A stretch of 64,000 bases of DNA from Nitratireductor sp. (lineage in GTDB: Bacteria > Pseudomonadota > Alphaproteobacteria > Rhizobiales > Rhizobiaceae): NCBI RefSeq assembly GCF_017794765.1, contig NZ_CP051236.1:1705601-1769600 (forward strand). Reading direction: 5' to 3'. Each line of letters starts with the position of its first letter. The first letter of the stretch is position 1. Below are positions 16,843 to 25,031 of this stretch, piece by piece. The notes under the pieces are model-generated. The model was not told the origin of the DNA, ran no database searches, and saw nothing but the letters and a program-made list of their open reading frames with translations. Both the position numbers and the translations under genes were made by a program.

Positions 16843-17763
16843 TCAAAGTCCAAAGCGGCGCCAGAGCGCCTGTTCCTCGGCCGCCTCGATCAGACCCGTC
16901 GCGGCATTGCCGGCGATTGCAGCACCAAGATCCGGAATGCTACCGGCGCTGCCGGAAATGCCGAGCTTGCGCCCGAACAGGCCGCGCGGCTGGGTGATGA
17001 GAGCGAGCTTCGTCTTATTGCCATAGCGCTCCTTCAAAACGGAGCGCATGTCGCCGAGGCCGTCGACCAGTCCCAGTTCAAGCGCGTGCGTGCCCGTCCA
17101 GAAGGCGCCGGTGAAAAGCTCCGGATCGTCGGCGAGCTTGGCGCCGCGCCGCTCCTTGACGAGATTGATGAACATCTCGTGCATTTCGAGCTGCAGGGCC
17201 TTGAGACGCTCCACGTCTTCCTTCTTTTCCGGCTGGAAGGGATCGAGGATCGCTTTGTTCTGGCCGGCCGTGTGAACCCGGCGCTCGACGCCGATCTTCT
17301 TGATAAGCTCCTGAAAGCCGAAGCCGGCGGACACGACGCCGATGGAGCCCACGATGGAGGAAGGGTCGGCGATGATCTCGTCGCCCGCTGCGGCAATCAT
17401 GTAACCGCCGGACGCAGCAACATCCTCGACGAAGATGAAGACCTTCCGGTCTTTCTCCACCGCCAGATCGCGGATGCGGCGGAAGATCAGGCGCGACTGC
17501 ACGGGCGAGCCGCCCGGCGAATTGAGCGCGATGGCAACGGCCGGCGCATCGGGGACAGCAAACGCCTTCTCGATCACGGTCGCGGTGGTGGCGAGCGAGA
17601 GGTTCTGGCGCGTCAGGCTGTTGGACGGCATGATCGCGCCGGAAAGCCGGATCACCGGAATGGTGACGGCATCACCGCGAAGTTTTTTGGGGACGAGGCG
17701 GCTGACAAGGCGTCGCAAGGGCGTGCTTACTCCAGAAAAATGGAACGTGTTGCTCGTGAGCAT
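16843..17763 (-). CDS. S49-family signal peptide peptidase-like protease
   Basis: The 306-residue protein contains the S49 (SppA/SohB) core: LNSPGGSPVQSRLI, then FVEDVAASGGYMIAAAGDEIIADPSS (quoted in part; AASGGY holds the probable nucleophilic serine) and SIVGSIGVV. Family members cleave residual signal peptides or membrane proteins at the inner membrane. No clear N-terminal membrane helix is visible here. The ATG at 17763 has no obvious ribosome-binding site. A TTG at 17805 would overlap the upstream trmN6-like stop codon by TTGA and is an alternative for a coupled start. Confidence 0.88.
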   Translation of the reverse strand: MLTSNTFHFSGVSTPLRRLVSRLVPKKLRGDAVTIPVIRLSGAIMPSNSLTRQNLSLATTATVIEKAFAVPDAPAVAIALNSPGGSPVQSRLIFRRIRDLAVEKDRKVFIFVEDVAASGGYMIAAAGDEIIADPSSIVGSIGVVSAGFGFQELIKKIGVERRVHTAGQNKAILDPFQPEKKEDVERLKALQLEMHEMFINLVKERRGAKLADDPELFTGAFWTGTHALELGLVDGLGDMRSVLKERYGNKTKLALITQPRGLFGRKLGISGSAGSIPDLGAAIAGNAATGLIEAAEEQALWRRFGL

Positions 17764-17801
17764 GTAGGCATTTGCGCGGTTCGTGCAATGGCCGGGCTCG
17801 T

Positions 17802-18593
17802 TCAATCGCCGAAAAGCGCCGCCTGTCCGTTGGTCAGCGCCTCGGCGCGTTCGGTCACCTGGTTGTCGGCGTCGCGCAGGATGAGGGGCGGCTCCAGTGT
17901 CAGCCCGGCACGGTTGCCCTTCTGGGCACGCAGGAGGATACGGATTGCCGGGTTCCCGGAACGTCCATGCACCGGCACGATGCGTGCGGCACCGAACCGG
18001 CCCTTCAACGCGTCGAGAATGGGCGAGAGCGAAGCGGGACGGGCGATCAGCGCCAAAAACCCTCCGGGCATGGTGATGGCGGCTGCCGTGCGCAGCCAGG
18101 TTTCGAAAAGCGTGTCGTCCATCACATGGGCCACCCGTTTCAATGCATCCGGCGTGGCACGGTCGCTGGGGCTGTTGAAGGGCGGGTTCATGATCGTCGC
18201 CGCATAGGCATTGCGCAAAAGCCCGGCCCTCTCGCGTGCATCGCCTGAAAGCGTGACATCGGCCTCAATCAGGCGCACGCGGCCAGACAAAGCCGAGTTG
18301 TGCGGCAGCGCGATGCTGCGGCGGGCGCATTCGGCCATTTCGGGTGCGTTCTCGATGAGGGTCACAAGGGCTTTCCCACAGCGGGCGGCAACCGCGAAGC
18401 CGGCAGCCCCCGCGCCGGCGCCGAGATCGGCAATTGCGCCTTCAAGGCCTTTCGGGAGGGCGGAGGCGAGCAGCATCGCGTCGACGCCCGAGCGATGACC
18501 GCGACCGGCAGGCTGCACGAGCCGAAACGCATCGCGGTGGAAAGAATCGACGCTGTACCCCGCTTCGGCACTCGTGTCAGGGATTCTGTTCAT
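17802..18593 (-). CDS. TrmN6-like tRNA1(Val) adenine-N6 methyltransferase
   Basis: The 263-residue class I methyltransferase has an AdoMet-binding DLGAGAG (56-62) and the amino-methyltransferase motif NPPF (136-139). This places it with TrmN6/YfiC enzymes that methylate A37 of tRNA-Val. The N-terminal FRLVQPAGRGHRSGVDAMLLA fits this family (quoted to 20 residues or fewer in parts). Its start overlaps the end of the DUF2007 gene by 17 bp, so the two are coupled. Specificity is inferred, since related enzymes act on other nucleic acids. Confidence 0.85.
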   Translation of the reverse strand: MNRIPDTSAEAGYSVDSFHRDAFRLVQPAGRGHRSGVDAMLLASALPKGLEGAIADLGAGAGAAGFAVAARCGKALVTLIENAPEMAECARRSIALPHNSALSGRVRLIEADVTLSGDARERAGLLRNAYAATIMNPPFNSPSDRATPDALKRVAHVMDDTLFETWLRTAAAITMPGGFLALIARPASLSPILDALKGRFGAARIVPVHGRSGNPAIRILLRAQKGNRAGLTLEPPLILRDADNQVTERAEALTNGQAALFGD

Positions 18594-18816
18594 CGTCGAA
18601 ACGTGCTTCGTTCTCGATACCGGCGTCTTTTAGCAATTGGAGGGCCGCCGCCTGGTCATCCTCGTCGATCATGACACGGCGCGGCAGAATCCCGAGCGAA
18701 CCTTCCATGATGCTCATGTTCTGGTCCGCGACGAAAAATGCAATGCCGGCGTCGCGCAGGAGGCTTTCAACGAAGGAAATGACCACGGGATCATTGGTGC
18801 GGATGAGTTCGATCAT
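18577..18816 (-). CDS. DUF2007 domain protein
   Basis: The 79-residue product MIELIRTNDPVVISFVESLL... has the DUF2007 pattern: a mixed alpha/beta fold in which LLRDAGI and FFVADQNMSIMEGS are typical. It ends in the acidic tail DDEQNP. The domain is sometimes called a putative signal-transducing protein, but no activity is known. The reading frame extends upstream without family features, so the ATG at 18816 is used. It heads the leftward run DUF2007, trmN6-like, S49 peptidase, small protein, ispE, moaB, and is divergent from the polyprenyl synthase. Confidence 0.85.
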   Translation of the reverse strand: MIELIRTNDPVVISFVESLLRDAGIAFFVADQNMSIMEGSLGILPRRVMIDEDDQAAALQLLKDAGIENEARFDDEQNP

Positions 18817-18994
18817 GGGCGCGACGTTGACAGTTTGCGCAACCCCTGTAAACGACTTCGTGATTGGCGGGTAAGCGCACCGTGCGCATTCGCCGCTTGC
18901 CCCGCGTGGGGGCGGGGCACTAGATTGCCGGGAAGTTTGGACGTTTCGGTCGGGTTTTTCCTGTCCGTGCCTGGTCGTGATTGGAGGACCATCT

Positions 18995-20008
18995 GTGGGT
19001 GTAGTGTTGAATCTCGATGGCAAGCGTGGCGCAGCCTCCGTCGCGAGCCTCATGGACCTGACCGCCGACGAAATGGCGCGCGTCAACGAACTGATTCTGT
19101 CGAAGGCGGGTTCGGATGTCGAACTCATTCCCGAACTCGCGAAGCATCTCATTGATTCCGGCGGCAAGCGCCTGCGCCCCATGGTGACGCTCGCTGCCGC
19201 ACAGATGTTCGGCTATGAGGGCGAGGGGCATGTGAAGCTCGCCACCAGCGTGGAATTCATGCACACGGCCACCCTGCTGCACGACGATGTGGTGGATGAA
19301 AGCGATTTGCGCCGGGGCCGCAAGACCGCCCGCATGATCTGGGGTAACCAGGCAAGCGTTCTGGTGGGTGATTTCCTGCTTGGCCAGGCGTTTCGCATGA
19401 TGGTCGAGGTCGGATCGCTCGATGCGCTCGACATCCTGTCCACGGCGGCGTCCGTCATTGCCGAGGGCGAGGTGCTTCAGCTCAGCGTCGCCAAGAATCT
19501 GGAGACGACAGAGGACGAATATCTGGCGGTCATCAAGGCCAAGACGGCTGCGCTTTTCTCGGCTGCTGCCGAAGTTGGACCGGTCGTGGCAGGTGCAACC
19601 CGCAACGACCGCGCGGCGCTGCGCTCCTACGGCACCAATCTCGGACTGGCGTTCCAGCTCGTCGACGATGCACTCGACTATGGCGGCAAGAGCTCGGACC
19701 TCGGCAAGAATGTCGGCGACGATTTCCGCGAGGGCAAGGTGACATTGCCGGTAATCCTGAGCTACCGCCGTGGCAGTCCGGACGAACGGGCCTTCTGGAA
19801 AAGCGCCATTGAGGAGAATCAGTGCGACGATGCAGCGCTCGAAAAGGCGATCGGGCTTCTGCACAAGCATGGCGCCATTGGCGACACGATCGGGCGGGCG
19901 CGCCATTTCGGCGAGATCGCCCGCGACGCGCTGGCTCCGCTCAGGCCCACCCCGCAGAAAGATGCGCTGCTTGACGTGATTGATTTCTGTATCAGCCGCG
20001 TGACCTGA
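18995..20008 (+). CDS. ispB: Trans-polyprenyl (octa/decaprenyl) diphosphate synthase
   Basis: This 337-residue all-trans prenyl transferase makes the long side chain of ubiquinone. The first aspartate-rich motif DDVVDESDLRRG starts at residue 97 and the second, DDALD, near 224. GGKRLRP is present upstream of the first. In Hyphomicrobiales the product is usually decaprenyl diphosphate for Q-10, so octa- or decaprenyl length cannot be decided by eye. The GTG at 18995 is chosen because GGAGGA ends 6 nt before it; that site would be internal if the GTG at 18977 were used. It supplies UbiA at 32 kb. Confidence 0.93.
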   Translation: MGVVLNLDGKRGAASVASLMDLTADEMARVNELILSKAGSDVELIPELAKHLIDSGGKRLRPMVTLAAAQMFGYEGEGHVKLATSVEFMHTATLLHDDVVDESDLRRGRKTARMIWGNQASVLVGDFLLGQAFRMMVEVGSLDALDILSTAASVIAEGEVLQLSVAKNLETTEDEYLAVIKAKTAALFSAAAEVGPVVAGATRNDRAALRSYGTNLGLAFQLVDDALDYGGKSSDLGKNVGDDFREGKVTLPVILSYRRGSPDERAFWKSAIEENQCDDAALEKAIGLLHKHGAIGDTIGRARHFGEIARDALAPLRPTPQKDALLDVIDFCISRVT

Positions 20009-20127
20009 TAACAGGGGAGACAGTTCTCGTTGAAGCGTTTCCGCAAAAAGGCCATGCTTGTCTGCGAGGAAAGCAGGGATTCCCCAACTTCTTCGCTTCG
20101 GCAGAAAAAGGGGAGATGAGGACAAGT

Positions 20128-20148
20128 ATGCAGCGGGATGGTCAATGA
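20128..20148 (+). CDS. Possible six-codon leader minicistron before the TPR-LysM gene
   Basis: ATG CAG CGG GAT GGT CAA TGA encodes MQRDGQ. GGGGAG and GAGGA lie just upstream. Its TGA overlaps the ATG of the next gene (ATGA), which itself has only a poor ribosome-binding site. The arrangement could couple translation of the large gene to this leader. Chance occurrence is possible. Confidence 0.3.
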   Translation: MQRDGQ

Positions 20149-22205
20149 GAAAGTGCTTCAACTCGGGACTGTTGGCAACGGTCGGCCTTGCGGGGTTTCT
20201 CGCATTCGCTCCTCAGGCAGCGATGGCGAGAGAGGGAGGAGCCGACGATCGTGACCTGATCGCGATTTCCTCTTTCTCCGGTGCTTTCCTGGCCGCACGC
20301 GCTGCTGAGGCAGACAATGATTTCGAGAGCGCCATCGACTACTACGAGCGGGCGCTCGCCTTTCAGCCCGACAATCAGGCCATACAGCAAAGCCTGCTCC
20401 TTGCCCTGGTCGCTGAAGGTCGGTTTGCCGATGCACTGCCGCATGCACGAGCGCTGAAGTCCGTTCCTGAGATGGAACGCTTCTCGCGGCTTGGGCTCGC
20501 CGTCGATGCGCTACGCCATGAGAAATATGCACAGGCGGAAAACTGGCTGAAGCTGGTCCTGGAATCGGATCTTGACCGCCTGATTACATCGATCATGTCT
20601 GCCTGGGCGGAGTTGGGGCAGGGGCAGACCGACAGGGCGCTGGCATCTCTCGACGAGCTTGAAGGGCCGGACTGGTATCGCCTGTTCCGCTCCTACCACC
20701 GTGCGCTGATGCTCGCGCAGAGCGGGAAAAATGCCGATGCCGAGAAGGCTTTTGATGCCTTGTTGGGCGATGTGACAGCAGCATCGGCCGGGCCGGACAC
20801 CTATATGCGCGCGGCTGAAGCCTATGCATCCTGGCTTGCCGAACGCGGCGAGAAGGACAAGGCGCTCACAGCGCTTGAAAATGGCGAGAAATACATCACC
20901 GGCCGCGCTGCCACGACAATTCTGCGCGAGAAGATCGAGGCTGGCGATACGGTGACCTTTCCGGTCCCTGATCCACGCGCCGGTGCTGCGGAAATCCTGC
21001 TCAACATCGCCACCGCTCTCAATCGCGGAGGCGGTGAGCCGTTTGTGAAGCTCTATCTGAATTATGCGCTGGCGCTAAGTCCGGACAATGACGACATCCT
21101 GATCCAGCTTGCCTCGTTGGCCGAGCAGCAGAGTGAGCCGGAAAAAGCCATCAGCTTCTATGACCGGATCAAACCCGGCTCGCCCTGGCGCCGGCTGGCC
21201 GAACTTCAGACCGGGCTGAACCTTGCCGACCTCGACCGGCATGAGGAGGCGGAAACCTATCTCAATGCCGCCATCGAGAAAGACCCTGACGATATTCGTG
21301 CCTATCTTTCGCTGGGCCGCGTTTTTGCGGTTCAGAAGGATTACCGTTCTGCCGCCAATGTCTATGATCGGGCGGTCGAGCGCATTGCAGAGCCGGAGCG
21401 CGAACACTGGAGCCTCTTCTACCAGCGCGGCATCGCCTATGAGCGGTTGAAGGAATGGGAGAAGGCAGAGCCGAATTTCTTCAAGGCGCTCGATCTGTAC
21501 CCGGATCAGCCGCAGGTGCTGAATTATCTGGGTTATTCCTGGGTCGACATGAACATGAAGCTGGAAGAGGGGCTCGAGCTTATCGGCCGGGCGGTCGAAC
21601 TGCGCCCCAATGACGGCTATATCGTCGATTCGCTTGGCTGGGCGCATTACAGGCTCGGCCGTTACGAGGAAGCGGCAAAGGAGCTTGAGCGTGCCGTTTC
21701 GCTGCGTCCCGAGGACCCGGTTCTGAATGATCATCTGGGCGATGCCTACTGGCGCACCGGCCGCAGGCTGGAAGCTACCTATCAATGGTCGCACGCACGC
21801 GATCTCGATCCCGAGCCCGATCTTCTGGCCGAGGTGGAGAAGAAATTGAAGGAAGGCCTGCCCGACGAAGAGCCGAAGAAAATTGCCGATGCCTCGACGC
21901 CGGAGAAGGTGATCGCCGACGGGACGGCCACCCCCGAAGAATCGCCTGCCGTAAAGGCTGCAGAGCCAGAATCCACCGAAGAGCCGAAGACCGAAACCAA
22001 GGCGGTCGAGACCCCGGAAAAGGCAGCTACGGGTGATGCATTTTATACGATCAAGGACGGTGAGACGCTCTGGTCCATCGCTGTCGACCAGCTTGGTGAT
22101 GGGGAACGGTTCCGCGATATTCTGGCAATCAATCCCGATCTCCAGCGCAATCCTGACCTGCTTCGGGCCGGACAGGAAATCCGTCTCCCTTCCAAGGAAC
22201 AGTGA
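20145..22205 (+). CDS. Secreted tetratricopeptide-repeat protein with C-terminal LysM domain
   Basis: The 686-residue product has a signal peptide (MRKCFNSGLLATVGLAGFLA, cleavage likely after AMA at about 28). A long array of TPR units follows (about 45-560; for example DNDFESAIDYYERALAFQPD and GRYEEAAKELERAVSLRPED). Next come an E/P/K/A-rich linker (565-632) and a final LysM (633-686, FYTIKDGETLWSIAVDQLGD). LysM binds peptidoglycan, so the protein is probably a periplasmic scaffold at the cell wall. Relatives without LysM are common at this position in rhizobia. The ATG at 20145 is chosen for the signal peptide; the frame continues upstream to a TTG. Confidence 0.85.
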   Translation: MRKCFNSGLLATVGLAGFLAFAPQAAMAREGGADDRDLIAISSFSGAFLAARAAEADNDFESAIDYYERALAFQPDNQAIQQSLLLALVAEGRFADALPHARALKSVPEMERFSRLGLAVDALRHEKYAQAENWLKLVLESDLDRLITSIMSAWAELGQGQTDRALASLDELEGPDWYRLFRSYHRALMLAQSGKNADAEKAFDALLGDVTAASAGPDTYMRAAEAYASWLAERGEKDKALTALENGEKYITGRAATTILREKIEAGDTVTFPVPDPRAGAAEILLNIATALNRGGGEPFVKLYLNYALALSPDNDDILIQLASLAEQQSEPEKAISFYDRIKPGSPWRRLAELQTGLNLADLDRHEEAETYLNAAIEKDPDDIRAYLSLGRVFAVQKDYRSAANVYDRAVERIAEPEREHWSLFYQRGIAYERLKEWEKAEPNFFKALDLYPDQPQVLNYLGYSWVDMNMKLEEGLELIGRAVELRPNDGYIVDSLGWAHYRLGRYEEAAKELERAVSLRPEDPVLNDHLGDAYWRTGRRLEATYQWSHARDLDPEPDLLAEVEKKLKEGLPDEEPKKIADASTPEKVIADGTATPEESPAVKAAEPESTEEPKTETKAVETPEKAATGDAFYTIKDGETLWSIAVDQLGDGERFRDILAINPDLQRNPDLLRAGQEIRLPSKEQ

Positions 22206-22261
22206 AACAGTGAACGGGTAGGCTCATCGGGTTTCCTTCACGACAAACGGGCGGATCACGC

Positions 22262-22981
22262 GTGGGGATGTTTCAGAAACTGGGGCGATCGATCGCCAAA
22301 CGCAGATTGACGCTGTCCTTGCCACCCATTGCACGGGAGGTGATGAGAGACGGTCTGACCTATCTGCCGCTCGAGCGCATGGCATCACTCAATTCCGAGC
22401 TTGAGCGCGTTGTAGCACAAGATGTTCCCGGAGATATTGCCGAGTTCGGCATGGCGCTGGGTGGATCCGCGATTGTGCTGGCCAGGCGTCGTGGCAGGCG
22501 ACGGTTTTTCGGGTTCGACGTGTTCGGCCGGATACCCCCGCCAACCGATGACGATGGGGCGGATGCCCACAACCGGTTCAAGGTGATTGCCGAGGGAAAG
22601 TCGACCGGCATTCGCGATGGCGAATATTACGGGTACATGGATGATCTGTATGGCCGGGTCGTATCGTCCTTCGGGAAGTATGGGCTGAGCGTTGACAACC
22701 AGTCGATCATCCTTCGGAAAGGCTTGTTTCAAGACACGTTTTCTCCCTCGGAGAGCGACCGTTTCTGCCTGGTGCATATTGATTGCGACTGGTACGATCC
22801 TGTCTTCTTCTGCCTCACATCGGTGTCCCCGTGCCTGAACCCGGGTGGAGCCATCATCGTTGACGATTACAACGATTATGAAGGGTGTCGAAACGCGGTG
22901 GACAAGGTGCTGGCCGAGGATGCCTCATTGTGGCTGGAGCGCACGGTGCCGCACGCCGTCATCAGGAAGCGGCCATCATGA
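22262..22981 (+). CDS. TylF/MycF-type O-methyltransferase-like protein
   Basis: This 239-residue class I methyltransferase-like protein shows the TylF pattern. AEFGMALGGSAIVLAR lies in the AdoMet region, followed by FGFDVFG. The metal-binding segment HIDCDWYDPVFFCL is followed by LNPGGAIIVDDYNDYEGCRNAVD (quoted in part). TylF and MycF methylate macrolide sugars; chromosomal homologues in Gram-negatives are often tied to polysaccharide synthesis. Here it stands alone between a TPR-LysM gene and glyQ. The GTG at 22262 follows GGGCGGA by 7 nt; an ATG two codons later (22268) is possible. Confidence 0.8.
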   Translation: MGMFQKLGRSIAKRRLTLSLPPIAREVMRDGLTYLPLERMASLNSELERVVAQDVPGDIAEFGMALGGSAIVLARRRGRRRFFGFDVFGRIPPPTDDDGADAHNRFKVIAEGKSTGIRDGEYYGYMDDLYGRVVSSFGKYGLSVDNQSIILRKGLFQDTFSPSESDRFCLVHIDCDWYDPVFFCLTSVSPCLNPGGAIIVDDYNDYEGCRNAVDKVLAEDASLWLERTVPHAVIRKRPS

Positions 22982-23051
22982 AAAACGCGCTGTGCCTTGA
23001 CGCTCGGCAGGGCGCGGAATAGGACGTGCCGGCATCATCCGGAGAAGCATT

Positions 23052-24005
23052 GTGACCGCGCCAAGCACCGATCTGCCCATCACGCACCCTACGCGCTCGT
23101 TTCAGGGCCTCATCCTGACCCTGCACAATTACTGGGCTGCGCATGGCTGCGTGATCCTGCAGCCCTATGACATGGAAGTGGGCGCGGGCACGTTTCACCC
23201 GGCAACGACGCTGCGTTCGCTGGGGCCAAAGCCGTGGAATGCCGCTTATGTGCAGCCCTCGCGCCGGCCAAGCGATGGGCGCTATGGCGAAAACCCGAAC
23301 CGGCTCCAACACTATTACCAGTATCAGGTGATCCTGAAGCCTAACCCCTCCAACCTGCAGGAGCTTTATCTCGGCTCGCTGGAGGCCATCGGCCTCGACA
23401 TGGCGACGCATGATGTGCGCTTCGTGGAAGACGACTGGGAGAGCCCGACGCTTGGCGCATGGGGCCTTGGCTGGGAGTGCTGGTGCGATGGTATGGAGGT
23501 GTCGCAGTTCACCTATTTCCAGCAGGTTTGCGGCATCGAATGCGCGCCCGTGGCCGGCGAACTGACCTATGGTCTTGAGCGGCTGGCCATGTATGTGCAG
23601 GGCGTGGACAATGTCTACGACCTCAACTTCAACGGCCTCGAAGGCGATGCCAAGGTGACCTATGGCGACGTCTTTCTGCAGGCCGAGCAGGAATATTCGC
23701 GCTTCAACTTCGAATATGCCGACACGGACATCCTGTTCCAGCATTTCAAGGATGCCGAGGCCGAGTGCCGGGCAATTCTTGCGGCCGGCGCACCGGCGGA
23801 TGAGGGGCACCTGCACAAATGCGTGTTCCCGGCCTATGACCAGTGCATCAAGGCGAGCCATGTCTTCAACCTGCTCGATGCGCGCGGCGTGATCTCGGTG
23901 ACGGAGCGGCAGAGCTACATTTTGCGCGTGCGCGAACTGGCGAAAGCCTGCGGTGAGGCGTTTTTGCAGACGGATGCGGGCGGCGCGGAGAAAGCTGCTG
24001 CCTGA
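23052..24005 (+). CDS. glyQ: Glycine-tRNA ligase alpha subunit
   Basis: The 317-residue catalytic subunit of the heterotetrameric bacterial glycyl-tRNA synthetase has the signature [20 protein letters not shown], and [20 protein letters not shown] next (motif 1-like). [20 protein letters not shown] and [20 protein letters not shown] follow. It charges tRNA-Gly together with the beta subunit at 25.0-27.2 kb. The two genes are separated by a VOC-family gene and a repeat region, not adjacent as in E. coli. The start is GTG. The C-terminus includes an alanine-rich tail. Confidence 0.97.
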   Translation: MTAPSTDLPITHPTRSFQGLILTLHNYWAAHGCVILQPYDMEVGAGTFHPATTLRSLGPKPWNAAYVQPSRRPSDGRYGENPNRLQHYYQYQVILKPNPSNLQELYLGSLEAIGLDMATHDVRFVEDDWESPTLGAWGLGWECWCDGMEVSQFTYFQQVCGIECAPVAGELTYGLERLAMYVQGVDNVYDLNFNGLEGDAKVTYGDVFLQAEQEYSRFNFEYADTDILFQHFKDAEAECRAILAAGAPADEGHLHKCVFPAYDQCIKASHVFNLLDARGVISVTERQSYILRVRELAKACGEAFLQTDAGGAEKAAA

Positions 24006-24085
24006 ACAACTTCCTTTGGCGATTGAAGCGGCGGGGCGTATCATGGATGCGCCCCGTTTTTCGTACGGGGCCAAGGGAGGAAATC

Positions 24086-24469
24086 ATGACACAGCATGGC
24101 TATTTCCACTGGAACGAACTGATGACCCGCGACACAGAGAAGATGAAGGCCTTCTATGCGGCGACGGTGGGCTGGACCTTTGAAGGCATGGATATGGGCG
24201 GCGGACAGACCTATTGGATTGCCAGGGCCGGTGGTGAGCCGGTTGCAGGGCTGTTTCCGATGGCCGGGCCGGATTTCGAAGGTGTCGAAGAGCACTGGAT
24301 GCCCTATCTGGCGGTTGATGGCGTGGATGCGGTTCTGGAGAAGGCGAAGGGTAGCGGCGCCGAGGTTTTGCGCGCACCGTTTGATGTGCCCGGCATAGGC
24401 CGCATCGCCATTCTGCGCGAGCCCGGTGGCTCGAAGATCGGCTGGATGACGCCTGCCAACCCGGCTTAG
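24086..24469 (+). CDS. VOC (glyoxalase/bleomycin-resistance fold) family protein
   Basis: The 127-residue protein has a single VOC unit: HWNELMTRDTEKMKAFYAATVGWTF at the N-terminus (quoted in short as FYAATVGWTF), PYLAVDGVDAVLEKAKGSGA in the middle and RIAILREPGGSKIGWM at the end. The pattern resembles the CFP-30/27K subfamily of VOC proteins. Metal-binding residues are not complete by eye, so catalytic activity is uncertain. GGGAGGAAATC just before the ATG at 24086 fixes the start. It lies between glyQ and glyS and may be co-transcribed with glyQ. Confidence 0.85.
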   Translation: MTQHGYFHWNELMTRDTEKMKAFYAATVGWTFEGMDMGGGQTYWIARAGGEPVAGLFPMAGPDFEGVEEHWMPYLAVDGVDAVLEKAKGSGAEVLRAPFDVPGIGRIAILREPGGSKIGWMTPANPA

Positions 24470-24554
24470 CGCTCAGGATTGGACGGGGCAAACCGACGAG
24501 GGGACAGTCCCGACGCGTTTGAGAGCGTTGCGCGAAGCCCGTTGCGTTGCCCTC

Positions 24555-24674
24555 GTGCGTGGTTCGACAGGCTCGCCATGAGGGATGTGGTTGGCGGCAG
24601 GGAACCTGACCGAGAGTGTAGAGGCAGGCTCGAGGCAAATCCGCTCCTCATGGTGAGCCTGTCGAACCACGCAC
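24555..24674. repeat. Inverted-repeat element with 29-bp arms
   Basis: The arms 24555-24583 and 24646-24674 match at 28 of 29 positions as inverted copies, with a 62-bp spacer. The core GGTTCGACAGGCTC resembles palindromic repeats scattered through alphaproteobacterial genomes. It lies in the 562-bp gap between the VOC gene and glyS and may act as an mRNA hairpin or be a mobile REP-like unit. Confidence 0.7.
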
Positions 24675-24691
24675 GACCATCCCGAAAATCG

Positions 24692-24889
24692 TCAGGCTGG
24701 ATCGATCGAACCTGCAGGATGCAGGGCTTCGGCTGCAACAGCCATGGCGCGGGGCTCCTTTTGCTCTGCCGAAAGCGTCTGCAGGGCGCGGCGGATGCCG
24801 GAGGGGCGCTCGGTGCTGCCGGGCATGACCTGAAGGACCAGGCAGGCGCTGAGCGCGATGGAATGCAGAAGGGCGGGGGCGGCTGTCAT
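24692..24889 (-). CDS. Possible small secreted protein (65 aa), weakly supported
   Basis: The minus-strand frame encodes MTAAPALLHSIALSACLVLQ and a polar remainder, which reads like a signal peptide and a short secreted peptide. It has only a weak GACGAG site before the ATG and no recognised family. It lies divergent from glyS in an otherwise empty stretch, so it could be a chance frame. Confidence 0.25.
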   Translation of the reverse strand: MTAAPALLHSIALSACLVLQVMPGSTERPSGIRRALQTLSAEQKEPRAMAVAAEALHPAGSIDPA

Positions 24890-25031
24890 TGTTCTCGTCC
24901 GGGTGGTGATCTGATACCGGTCAGTCGCAGCTGGCGACGAAAAGGTTCATTCGCACCGCGTGACGGGTGACATTGGCGGGCGGAGTTGCTATTGCCGGGC
25001 GCGATACAGTCCGCTTTTCAGAGATCTCCCA

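Noticed and set aside
16237-18207. Plus-strand open frame of 656 codons
   Set aside because: It is antisense to ispE, a small protein, the S49 peptidase and the trmN6-like gene, all with family motifs.
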